A stretch of 64,000 nt of DNA. Origin: MH13 sp042140245 (GTDB lineage Bacteria > Pseudomonadota > Alphaproteobacteria > Rhizobiales > MH13). Positions 9,362 through 16,716 of this stretch are shown here, in pieces. Position numbers and translations under genes: made by a program. Below the pieces are notes generated by a model, which made no database searches, had not been told where the DNA came from, and was given only the letters and a program-made list of their open reading frames with translations. Location: NCBI RefSeq assembly GCF_042140245.1, contig NZ_CP159483.1, positions 3,038,001 through 3,102,000 of the forward strand, read 5' to 3'. The stretch's first letter is position 1, and every line of letters begins with the position of its first letter.

Positions 9362-9401
9362 AAAACGAAAAAGCCCGCACCATCGACGATGATGATGCGA
9401 G
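9362..9401 (-). terminator. Rho-independent terminator after ldtR
   Basis: Read on the minus strand, an 8-bp stem CGCATCAT/ATGGTGCG (one G-T pair, 8-nt loop) is followed by GGGCTTTTTCG. It lies 46 bp past the ldtR stop and separates ldtR from ldtP, implying that ldtP has its own promoter between about 9149 and 9360. I could not identify that promoter or an LdtR box with confidence; nothing else is evident in this roughly 300-base gap. Confidence 0.75.
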
Positions 9402-9447
9402 GTTTTGGTTAGCAAAGTCTTGCGCCGACACCTGTCGGCTCTGACAT

Positions 9448-9963
9448 CTACAGACGATAAAGGATCTGATCTGTCCAGAAACGCTCAAGACGGTGCAACG
9501 ACTTGTTCAGCGTTTTGAATTCTTCGGTGCCCAGACCACCAACTTTCTCAATGGAAAGCAGGTGGCGCTGATAAAGGTCACCCACGATCTTGGCGATCTC
9601 TTTGCCTTTGTCGGTCAAGCTGACGCGTACCGAGCGGCGATCCATGCGGGAGCGCTGATGTGAGACGAAACCTAAGTCAACGAGCTTCTTCAGATTGTAA
9701 GAAACGTTGGAACCAAGATAGTAACCGCGGGTGCGCAATTCGCCTGCCGTCAGCTCGGAATCACCAATGTTGAAAAGCAGCAGCGCTTGCACAGAGTTGA
9801 TGTCAGAGCGACCCTGGCGATCAAACTCGTCCTTGATCACGTCAAGTAGGCGACGGTGCAGCCGCTCCACAAGGTGCAGCGATTCCATATAAAGCGGTTC
9901 AATACCCTGGTCTTCATCTTGGTCGGCCAGGTAATTTGCCATAGCGGCACTGGTCTTGGTCAT
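9448..9963 (-). CDS. ldtR: MarR-family transcriptional regulator LdtR
   Basis: This is a 171-residue winged-helix regulator. The winged HTH covers roughly residues 60-130: SELTAGELRTRGYYLGSN, VSYNLKKLVDLGFVSHQR and the wing with SRMDRRSVRVSLTDKGKE, where the D-R-R-S-V-R-V arginine-rich wing is the MarR hallmark. The N-terminal extension (MTKTSAAMANYLADQDED) and the YYLGSNVSYNLKKL helix match LdtR, the Hyphomicrobiales regulator of L,D-transpeptidase genes and osmotic tolerance. It is followed by a terminator and then the L,D-transpeptidase gene. Direct binding to the ldtP promoter here is inferred. Confidence 0.88.
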   Translation of the reverse strand: MTKTSAAMANYLADQDEDQGIEPLYMESLHLVERLHRRLLDVIKDEFDRQGRSDINSVQALLLFNIGDSELTAGELRTRGYYLGSNVSYNLKKLVDLGFVSHQRSRMDRRSVRVSLTDKGKEIAKIVGDLYQRHLLSIEKVGGLGTEEFKTLNKSLHRLERFWTDQILYRL

Positions 9964-10164
9964 AGGTAAGCCTCACTGTTTTTGCCGGATGTTTCCTCCG
10001 GTCGTGACAGCAACGTAGCAGTGAGCTCTAAAACCTCGCTTAAAGTCTTTGATTAATTTCATATTTCTTCTGGCATTCGTGCAAGAAGCTGTTCACCAAT
10101 TGCGGTCAGGAACCCCTAACCAGTGCTGGTGAGAGAGCGTTCAGGCTAACTTTGGCGGACGGGG

Positions 10165-10629
10165 TTAGCGAAGAGGCGGCGCTTCGTGTGACAGGCGGCG
10201 AACCTGCAACAGCATACCCAAATAGATTGAAACCAATCCGGCGTTGGTCAACACAATGATGATGCTCACAATACCAAGATTGGGCAGCAGGAAAAAGATC
10301 AAGGCATCCGCTGCAACGATCACCAGCCACAATACAGCGCCCCACGGCGCGAGCAGCCAAAGCCCAACGCAAGCGATGATGCTGGCAACGGTGAGAATAC
10401 CAAACAGCGCGAACCGCACATAGGGATCGGCAACCAGCAAGCGTCCAAGCTCTGGGTGCTCCAAAATGCCGACGATCAAGAGCCAACCGTGGATCGCTCG
10501 CACCAAGAGCACCAACGCGATGATGCGTAAGACCACAATGAACCAACGCTCAATGGGGTCGAGCCGCTGTTTTGGCGGCGGTGTGATCCAGATGGGATCA
10601 ATCGGCTCAGGAGCGGACGTTCGCGCCAT
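10165..10629 (-). CDS. DUF6163-family membrane protein
   Basis: This 154-residue protein has a proline-rich cytoplasmic N-terminus (DPIWITPPPKQRLDPIERW) and about four hydrophobic helices: FIVVLRIIALVLLVRAIHGW, FALFGILTVASIIACVGLWL, GAVLWLVIVAADALIFFLL and IVSIIIVLTNAGLVSIYLG. It matches the small membrane family DUF6163 found next to ldtR and hemB in Hyphomicrobiales; the function is unknown. It is divergent from hemB (about 200 bp between starts) and ends 200 bp before ldtR. No catalytic residues are visible. Confidence 0.8.
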   Translation of the reverse strand: MARTSAPEPIDPIWITPPPKQRLDPIERWFIVVLRIIALVLLVRAIHGWLLIVGILEHPELGRLLVADPYVRFALFGILTVASIIACVGLWLLAPWGAVLWLVIVAADALIFFLLPNLGIVSIIIVLTNAGLVSIYLGMLLQVRRLSHEAPPLR

Positions 10630-10826
10630 GTGGCAAAGGCATTCCTTTTAAGAGTTGGCTGAAACTCAGTGCGACATGGTCGGCTTATGCCGAAGGCGTT
10701 GGGCAAGAGCAAGGAAGGGTTGAGGATGGCTGGTTGTCGCATCAGGCCTTCCACGACATTGTTCCACCGCCAAGCCACTGCTAGCAACAGGATAAGAACA
10801 GCACCCGGCGAGACAAGGCTGATATC

Positions 10827-11849
10827 ATGGACAAACACACTGCGCGCGGCCTTGTGAATGAGGTTACAGGTGGACGGCGGATGCGGCGTCGGCGGCTTCA
10901 GCCCTGGCTGCGTGATCTCGCGCGTGAAAATGTGCTCACCATCAATGATCTCATCTGGCCCATTTTTCTGACCGAAGGCGTCGGCACACGCGAGCCCGTA
11001 GCCTCTATGCCCGGTGTGTCGCGCCTGTCCCCTGATCTGGCGGTGGATGCCGCCAAACGCGCTGAGGATCTTGGTGTCCGTGCGCTTGCGCTTTTTCCAA
11101 ACACACCCTCTGAACTGCGTGATGAAACAGGCAGCGAGGCACTCAACAGCAACAATTTGGTTTGCACAGCGGTGCGCGCGATCAAAGCAGCGGGTGTTGA
11201 TGTCGGGTTGATCACAGATGTTGCGCTCGACCCCTACACCAGTCACGGCCATGATGGGGTGTTTGGCAGTAACGATCAACAGATCGACAATGATGCCTCG
11301 GTCGCGCAACTCATTTTGCAGGCCCAGACACTGGCCGAGGCAGGTTCTGACATGATCGCGCCCTCAGACATGATGGACGGGCGTATCGGTGCCATTCGCG
11401 CAAGCTTGGATGAGACCGGTCATACGGATCTGCCCATCATGGCGTATGCAGCAAAGTACGCGTCCGCCTTTTACGGGCCGTTTCGCGATGCGGTCGGTGC
11501 CTCGGGCACGTTGAAGGGCGACAAGCGCACCTATCAAATGGACCCTGCCAACGGCCAAGAGGCAGAACATGAGGTGGAGCTGGATTTGGCCGAAGGCGCC
11601 GACGTGGTGATGGTGAAGCCCGGCATGCCCTATCTGGACATCGTGCACCGGGTGAAGTCTGCTTTTGGCGTGCCAACAACCGTGTATCAGGTGTCCGGCG
11701 AATTTGCGATGATCGAAGCGGCAGCCGCCAATGGCTGGATCGACCGCGACAAGGCGATCATGGAGAGCCTGCTGGCCTTCAAGCGCGCCGGCGCTGATGG
11801 TATTTTGACCTATTTTGCGCCAGAGATCGCTGCAAAACTGGCCAAATAG
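10827..11849 (+). CDS. hemB: Porphobilinogen synthase (delta-aminolevulinic acid dehydratase)
   Basis: HemB condenses two 5-aminolevulinate molecules to porphobilinogen in tetrapyrrole synthesis. The 340-residue protein contains both active-site lysine regions, AYAAKYASAFYGPFRDA and DVVMVKPGMPYLD. In the metal-ligand region it reads DVALDPYTSHGHDG, where the zinc enzymes carry a Cys triad (as in E. coli); this Asp/Ala version belongs to the Mg2+-dependent class. The start is ATG 10827, and about 30 basic residues (RRMRRRRLQPW) precede the conserved domain. An RDD membrane gene follows 71 bp downstream. Confidence 0.97.
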   Translation: MDKHTARGLVNEVTGGRRMRRRRLQPWLRDLARENVLTINDLIWPIFLTEGVGTREPVASMPGVSRLSPDLAVDAAKRAEDLGVRALALFPNTPSELRDETGSEALNSNNLVCTAVRAIKAAGVDVGLITDVALDPYTSHGHDGVFGSNDQQIDNDASVAQLILQAQTLAEAGSDMIAPSDMMDGRIGAIRASLDETGHTDLPIMAYAAKYASAFYGPFRDAVGASGTLKGDKRTYQMDPANGQEAEHEVELDLAEGADVVMVKPGMPYLDIVHRVKSAFGVPTTVYQVSGEFAMIEAAAANGWIDRDKAIMESLLAFKRAGADGILTYFAPEIAAKLAK

Positions 11850-11920
11850 GTGCTTTTTGCTTGAAGATGCCAAACAGCGTGCCCACGTCTTAAATATCCA
11901 TTGTTTAGGACCGGAGACCC

Positions 11921-12466
11921 ATGACCACCGCTTCATCACAACCTCGCCCGCCTATCATGCCGCTTGATGGGAGCGATCCTAAGCGGGACCGCTTTGCTTT
12001 TGATCCTGTTGGCGAGCCCTGGCTTTTCGATGGTGTGCGCACGCGGCGGATCTTCGCGTTTTTTCTCGATCTGATTGTGCTCTCGGTCTTTGTGACCATC
12101 GCTGCGGTGGTGATCGCGATCCTCGGCTTGCCGACCTTTGGGTTGGCGTGGTTGCTCTATCCAATTCTGCTGCCATTGATCGCTATCGCCTATATCGGCC
12201 TCACACTGGGTGGCGCGAAATCGGCAACGCCTGGCATGCAGGCCATGGGCATTGAGATGCGGCTCTGGCACGGCGCGCCGATGTACGGTCTTCTGGCCAT
12301 CGTGCATGCACTGGCCTTCTATTTCTCAGCCGGGACAGGACTTTTGTTGATGATCATTTTGGGCGCGAGCTTGTTCTCCTCAACCAAACGTTGCCTGCAT
12401 GATGTTCTTCTAGGCACGGTGGTCATCAACAACGGCACGCGCGCCAATCAGCTTCGTGGCTCCTAA
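11921..12466 (+). CDS. RDD-family membrane protein
   Basis: The product is 181 residues with an RDD domain from about residue 45: the R-x-x-A-F-x-L-D signature appears as TRRIFAFFLDLIVLSVF, then two more helices and the G-x-x-x-A-T-P-G-M-Q-x-M-G-I segment (GAKSATPGMQAMGIEMR), ending with KRCLHDVLLGTVVI. RDD proteins are linked to compatible-solute or ion transport and stress, but this one's role is unknown. It sits between hemB and an SLC13-type permease. A strong hairpin with a short T-run follows 55 bp after the stop. Confidence 0.9.
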   Translation: MTTASSQPRPPIMPLDGSDPKRDRFAFDPVGEPWLFDGVRTRRIFAFFLDLIVLSVFVTIAAVVIAILGLPTFGLAWLLYPILLPLIAIAYIGLTLGGAKSATPGMQAMGIEMRLWHGAPMYGLLAIVHALAFYFSAGTGLLLMIILGASLFSSTKRCLHDVLLGTVVINNGTRANQLRGS

Positions 12467-12520
12467 GCCAAGCGGTTCGCCCATCCACAACACGCAACCA
12501 AAAGCAGGTTGCTAATCCCC

Positions 12521-12565
12521 ACCCTCTCGCCGCATGGTTGACCCCCTAGTGCGGCGAGAGGGTTT
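12521..12565 (+). terminator. 14-bp perfect hairpin with T-run, overlapping the ribosome-binding site of the next gene
   Basis: ACCCTCTCGCCGCA (12521-12534) and its exact complement TGCGGCGAGAGGGT (12550-12563) are separated by 15 bases, and the right arm is followed by TTT. It looks like the terminator of the hemB-RDD transcript. The right arm also contains GAGAGGG (12557-12563), the only Shine-Dalgarno-like sequence for the following SLC13 gene, whose TTG start at 12571 is 8 bases downstream. The same structure may therefore control translation of any read-through transcript. Confidence 0.7.
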
Positions 12566-12570
12566 TGCCT

Positions 12571-14406
12571 TTGATTGGACTTGATGTCTGGATGGTCTAT
12601 GCGGTGATTGGCTTGGCCATCATCGCGTATGCGTCCGACCGATGGTCAATCGAGTTTGTCTCGCTTGGCATTATGGCCGCGTTGCTGCTGGTCTTTTCGG
12701 TCCTGCCAATGGTCGGCCCGACACTCACCGAACAGTTTGGGGTTCCGGTCGGCGCAGCGGTGCTGCAAGGCTTTGTTGATCCGGCCTTTCTGCTCGATGG
12801 GTTTGCGAGCCCCGTTCTTTTCACGATCCTGGCTCTGCTTGTCATCGGGCAAGCGCTTTTCCAAACCGATGCGCTGGCACCCGTCGCACGCTTGGCCACG
12901 CGTGTTGGCGGCAAGCGCGAAGTACTGACCATCTTACTGGTGATACTGATCGCTGGTGCGTTCAGCGCCTTTCTCAACAACACACCTGTCGTTGTCATGC
13001 TGCTGCCGGTTATCGGCGCGATGGCGGCAAAACTACCCGGTGGCGCGCGGCCGTTTTTGATTCCCCTTTCGTTTGCGACCATTTTGGGTGGTACAACTAC
13101 ACTGATTGGATCCTCGACAAACCTGCTGGTCGCATCCACAGCCGAACGCAATGCAGGCTATATGCTCAGCTTCTTCGATCAGACCGCTCTGGCTCTGATC
13201 CTTGTGGTTACCATGCTGCCCTATCTATTGTGGGTTCTGCCCAACATCTTGAAGAATGATGCAGCTTCGACACCAGCCACCGCCTTCCGCGGCAAGCAGT
13301 TCATTGCCGAACAGCGCTTGGTGGCTGGCGATGCGCTGGTTGGCGCGCGCGCAACACAAGGTCTTTTCACGGGCCTCAAAGACATCACCGTGCGCTCGGT
13401 GCGGCGCGGACCGCGTCTATTTTTGCCACCTTTTGACAATCTGGAACTGATGCCTGGCGACACGGTCGTGGTCGCCGCCAAGCGCGATGAACTGGTGAAA
13501 ACGTTCGTGGCCTCTACACCGGCTGAGGAAGAGGAGCGGCGTGGCGTGCTGTCGGTCAATGCAAGCGAGGCAATGCTGGCCCCGGGCGCACGGTTTGTTG
13601 GCCAAAGCATTGATGTGATTGCTGCCTATCTTGGGGGAGAACACAAGCTTCTTGGCATCGAACGGCGCTCGCGCATGCCGCGTGTTGCGCTGGATGCCCT
13701 GCGCCTAGAAGCTGGCGACGTGTTCTTACTGGCAAGCACTGATGACGGATTGGAAAATCTCCGTGGCCAACGTGAACTCCTCATCTTGGAAGAGACGCGG
13801 GCCGAAATCGGTAATCGTGAACGCGCACCCATGGCCATCGGCATTTTTGCGGTGGCCATCATATGCGTCTTGTTGGGCTTCGCCGACTTGATGGTGGCCA
13901 CGGTCGCGGCGGCATTTGCGATGGTTGCTACGGGCTGCCTCAACATCCGCCAAGCAACACGCGCAATCGATCCACGCATCGTGATGATGATCGGCACCGC
14001 ACTCGCCATGGGGGCAGCACTGCAAGTGACAGGCGGCGATAGAGCCATAGCGGATGGCGTTATGGCCTTGGCTGCCGATGCGGGGCCAACCGTTATCCTC
14101 TCGGCATTCTTTCTGGTTGTGGCGGTGCTCACCAATATTCTGTCCAACAATGCAACGGCGGTTCTCTTCACCCCAATCGCCCTGCAACTGGCTGGTGACA
14201 TGGCTCTGCCGCCGGAGCCTTTTGTGATGGCCGTCCTATTGGCGGCCAACTGCTCTTTTGCGACACCGATCGGCTATCAAACCAACCTGTTGGTGATGGG
14301 CCCTGGCCACTACGCCTTTTCGGACTATGTCAAAGCCGGTGCGCCGCTTGTTGTGATGTATTGGCTTGCTTTCACCTTGCTGGCGCCCTGGTATTTTTCC
14401 CTATAG
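12571..14406 (+). CDS. SLC13-family permease with two TrkA-C-like domains
   Basis: This large inner-membrane carrier of about 611 residues belongs to the divalent anion:Na+ symporter superfamily. N-terminal helices run to about residue 225 and include the conserved AFLNNTPVVVMLLPV and GSSTNLLVAS loops. A central soluble part (about 240-415) contains two TrkA-C/RCK-like modules (LMPGDTVVVAAKRDEL; LEAGDVFLLASTDDGLENL). A second membrane half ends with SNNATAVLFTPIAL and FATPIGYQTNLLVMGPG. The substrate could be sulfate, dicarboxylate or another anion. Starts are TTG 12565, TTG 12571 or ATG 12592; I chose 12571 for its spacing to GAGAGGG. Confidence 0.9.
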   Translation: MIGLDVWMVYAVIGLAIIAYASDRWSIEFVSLGIMAALLLVFSVLPMVGPTLTEQFGVPVGAAVLQGFVDPAFLLDGFASPVLFTILALLVIGQALFQTDALAPVARLATRVGGKREVLTILLVILIAGAFSAFLNNTPVVVMLLPVIGAMAAKLPGGARPFLIPLSFATILGGTTTLIGSSTNLLVASTAERNAGYMLSFFDQTALALILVVTMLPYLLWVLPNILKNDAASTPATAFRGKQFIAEQRLVAGDALVGARATQGLFTGLKDITVRSVRRGPRLFLPPFDNLELMPGDTVVVAAKRDELVKTFVASTPAEEEERRGVLSVNASEAMLAPGARFVGQSIDVIAAYLGGEHKLLGIERRSRMPRVALDALRLEAGDVFLLASTDDGLENLRGQRELLILEETRAEIGNRERAPMAIGIFAVAIICVLLGFADLMVATVAAAFAMVATGCLNIRQATRAIDPRIVMMIGTALAMGAALQVTGGDRAIADGVMALAADAGPTVILSAFFLVVAVLTNILSNNATAVLFTPIALQLAGDMALPPEPFVMAVLLAANCSFATPIGYQTNLLVMGPGHYAFSDYVKAGAPLVVMYWLAFTLLAPWYFSL

Positions 14407-14450
14407 AGTGGCGCAACTTTGCCGCCGAACGCCCTGATTGGCCTTAATCA

Positions 14451-15200
14451 ATGACCAAGCATCCGCTTGATACGCCAACCTTTTATCTAACGGCTTCTTC
14501 GCCGTGCCCTTATCTGCCGGGCAATCGGGAGCGCAAAATCTTCACCCATCTTGTTGGTTCGCAAGCCCGTGAACTGCACGCCATGCTGTCGGCAGGTGGT
14601 TTCCGTCGCTCGCAAAACATTGCCTATCGCCCGGCCTGTGAGGGCTGCAATGCCTGCGTCTCGGTGCGCGTGCGAGTTGATGATTTTCGACCTACCAAAT
14701 CGATGAAACGCATCGTCAGGCGCAATGTCGATATCATCGGAAGCGATGAGCCCAACCGCGCAACGTCAGAGCAGTACGCCCTGTTTCGCGACTATCTGGA
14801 TGCCCGCCATGAAGATGGTGGGATGGCCCAGATGAGCGTCCTTGATTACGCGATGATGATCGAAGACAGCCATATCGACACGCAGGTTGTCAGCTATCGC
14901 CAACGCCAGCCAGGCGAACTGGCCGGGGAAGATGGCGGCCCGCTGGTGGGCCTCTGCCTTACCGATCAGGTGGCTGATGGTCTGTCGATGGTCTACTCGT
15001 TTTTCGACCCTGATCTGTCGCTCGAAGCTCGATCTCTGGGCACCTACATGATCATTGATCACATTGAGAGGGCCCGCAAACGCGGCCTGCCCTATCTCTA
15101 TCTCGGCTATTTGGTCGAAGGCTCGCAGAAGATGGCCTACAAAGCCCGCTTCAAACCACAAGAGCATCTGACGCCAAGCGGATGGCGCGCGAGTAAGTAG
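14451..15200 (+). CDS. bpt: Aspartate/glutamate leucyltransferase or arginyltransferase (N-degron tagging)
   Basis: The enzyme transfers an amino acid from aminoacyl-tRNA to N-terminal acidic residues, marking proteins for ClpS/ClpAP. The 249-residue protein has the N-terminal CPYLPGNRERKIFTHL and a Cys-rich segment RPACEGCNACVSVRVRV, then the GNAT-like domain with LSMVYSFFDPDLSLEARSLG and YLYLGYLVEGSQKMAYKARF. Bacterial members of this length are annotated Bpt or Ate; specificity for Leu or Arg cannot be read with certainty from sequence. The hemB-RDD-transferase neighbourhood recurs in alphaproteobacteria; here the SLC13 gene lies between. Confidence 0.9.
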   Translation: MTKHPLDTPTFYLTASSPCPYLPGNRERKIFTHLVGSQARELHAMLSAGGFRRSQNIAYRPACEGCNACVSVRVRVDDFRPTKSMKRIVRRNVDIIGSDEPNRATSEQYALFRDYLDARHEDGGMAQMSVLDYAMMIEDSHIDTQVVSYRQRQPGELAGEDGGPLVGLCLTDQVADGLSMVYSFFDPDLSLEARSLGTYMIIDHIERARKRGLPYLYLGYLVEGSQKMAYKARFKPQEHLTPSGWRASK

Positions 15201-15233
15201 GGTCAGACCTGACCAGAACCTTTTTCTGTGATG

Positions 15234-15653
15234 TCAACCTGCGAACAGAGTCTTTGTAACCACCAATGACACCACAGCTGCCAACAAGAGCAGAACGATT
15301 AGGCTGACGCGAGGAAACCAAGCAGCCAATTCAGCTTTCGGGTCAGATGCAAAACGACGCAAGCGGCCAGAGATAACGCCGTGAAGGGCGGTCATCACGA
15401 GCACCAATACAAGCTTGGTGAGAAGCCAGGGATCGGTAAACCAGCCACCGATTTGAGCCAGGGCGATGCCGACGATCAGAGATAAGATCATCGCCGGCGT
15501 TATCCATCGTGAGAATGCCGATCGTAAACGCAAGCGCAATTGTTGATCAGCGCGTTGATCGGACAACATTGTGCCCACGAGCGGTGCTGTCAGCATACCG
15601 CCCATCCAGATGATCACAGAGATGATGTGGATGATCTTTAGCCACTCATACAT
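15234..15653 (-). CDS. CopD/HemJ-like four-helix membrane protein
   Basis: From ATG 15653 the product is 139 residues with about four membrane helices. It starts MYEWLKIIHIISVIIWMGGM, with the conserved His near residue 9 and W-x-G-G typical of the CopD/HemJ superfamily, and continues with PWLLTKLVLVLVMTALHG. HemJ members oxidise protoporphyrinogen and CopD members are tied to copper, but this protein lacks enough diagnostic features to choose. ATG 15653 overlaps the stop of the upstream DUF3817 gene as ATGA, so translation is probably coupled; the longer frame from 15755 overlaps that gene and is unlikely. Confidence 0.8.
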   Translation of the reverse strand: MYEWLKIIHIISVIIWMGGMLTAPLVGTMLSDQRADQQLRLRLRSAFSRWITPAMILSLIVGIALAQIGGWFTDPWLLTKLVLVLVMTALHGVISGRLRRFASDPKAELAAWFPRVSLIVLLLLAAVVSLVVTKTLFAG

Positions 15654-16009
15654 CAAGGCATCGACCTCTCGGATTTCGTTTTGGAAAGCCAGGCATTTTT
15701 GGCTGGGCCGCGCAGATATCTGTTGTTGAACCACGTTCCGAAGGGAATGAAGCAAGCCAGGAGAGAGAAGGCCAAGCGACGTCTGGAAAGATCACCGGCC
15801 GACCAAGCCTCAACGACAGCATAGAGATAGACAAGAAAAGCAACGCCGTGGACTGGACCAACCCATGTGACCATCTCTGCGACACCAAGCAGTCGCTTGA
15901 TTGGTACCGCCACCAACATCAAGAGGATCAACGTGAACCCTTCAAAAACCCCGACCCATCGCAGGAAACGCAAGGGATCAGATTGCGAAACAGTTTGGAT
16001 TATACTCAT
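15653..16009 (-). CDS. DUF3817 membrane protein
   Basis: This 118-residue protein has three probable helices and the DUF3817 features LRWVGVFEGFTLILLMLVAV and GPVHGVAFLVYLYAV, followed by FIPFGTWFNNRYL. DUF3817 proteins are small integral membrane proteins of unknown function. It is the first gene of a two-gene unit with the CopD-like gene and is transcribed away from a TetR regulator 95 bp upstream, whose repeats near 16028-16085 probably control it. Confidence 0.88.
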   Translation of the reverse strand: MSIIQTVSQSDPLRFLRWVGVFEGFTLILLMLVAVPIKRLLGVAEMVTWVGPVHGVAFLVYLYAVVEAWSAGDLSRRRLAFSLLACFIPFGTWFNNRYLRGPAKNAWLSKTKSERSMP

Positions 16010-16027
16010 GCTCTCCGAACAGTTGCC

Positions 16028-16085
16028 TATGTAAACATTTGTTTGCTTTATCGTTGGAACGACGCTAAGTAAAGGTATGTTTACA
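16028..16085. promoter_or_regulatory. Inverted ATGTAAACAT repeats, probable TetR operators
   Basis: ATGTAAACAT (16028-16037) is repeated in inverse orientation as ATGTTTACAT (16076-16085), with centres 48 bp apart. The first copy is also embedded in a local palindrome AAACA-TT-TGTTT (16032-16043). The pair fills the 95-bp space between the divergent DUF3817 and tetR genes, where a TetR regulator normally binds. Binding is inferred from position and symmetry. Confidence 0.6.
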
Positions 16086-16104
16086 TGACAGATGGTCGCG
16101 AGCG

Positions 16105-16716
16105 ATGATCGATTCCAGGAACCTTAAGCGACACCCGCGCAACCGTTTTGAAACGGAAACTCGGCTCTTGGATGCAGCTGAAAAAGTCTTCGCTGAACAC
16201 GGCTATGACGGTGCAACGGTGCGCGATGTGGCTGCTGAAGCACAGGCCAACACCTCGCTTATAAACCGCTATTTTGGTGGCAAAGACGGGCTGCTGGTTG
16301 GTATCACCAAGCGCTTTGTGGAAGCCAAGCGCTACACTGAACTGCCCTACCCGTTACAACCAACCCTGAGCGATGAGATTTACCACTATCTCCATCATCG
16401 CCTGCTAGAGGATCGCGCGCATGAGGCGATGGTTCGATTGATGGTCAGCCGCGTTTCTATCGACGATGACTATCGTCAAAAGGCGCGCGCGATGATGGCA
16501 AGCGGAGCGGACGAAAACTTCAGACTGCGTGCCAAACAACACCAGCAGCTTGGATCAGCCCCGCAGGACATGAATGTGGACATGTTGTTTTCGGCGATCG
16601 CGTACTTTTCGTTCTCGGTGAATTTTTTTGGCGCGATCATCGAAGGTCGCTCAACCGAGGAAATTGACGCACAGTTCTCAGAATTTTCTCACCGCATGGG
16701 TGCAGCGCGACGCTAA
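16105..16716 (+). CDS. TetR-family transcriptional regulator
   Basis: The 203-residue protein has a TetR HTH at about residues 18-64: RLLDAAEKVFAEHGYDGATV, RDVAAEAQANTSLINRYFGG and KDGLLVGI. The C-terminal ligand/dimerisation domain is helical and gives no ligand clue. It is divergent from the DUF3817-CopD unit and probably represses it and itself through the inverted repeats in the gap. Its last four bases overlap the end of parC, which converges from the other strand. Confidence 0.93.
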   Translation: MIDSRNLKRHPRNRFETETRLLDAAEKVFAEHGYDGATVRDVAAEAQANTSLINRYFGGKDGLLVGITKRFVEAKRYTELPYPLQPTLSDEIYHYLHHRLLEDRAHEAMVRLMVSRVSIDDDYRQKARAMMASGADENFRLRAKQHQQLGSAPQDMNVDMLFSAIAYFSFSVNFFGAIIEGRSTEEIDAQFSEFSHRMGAARR

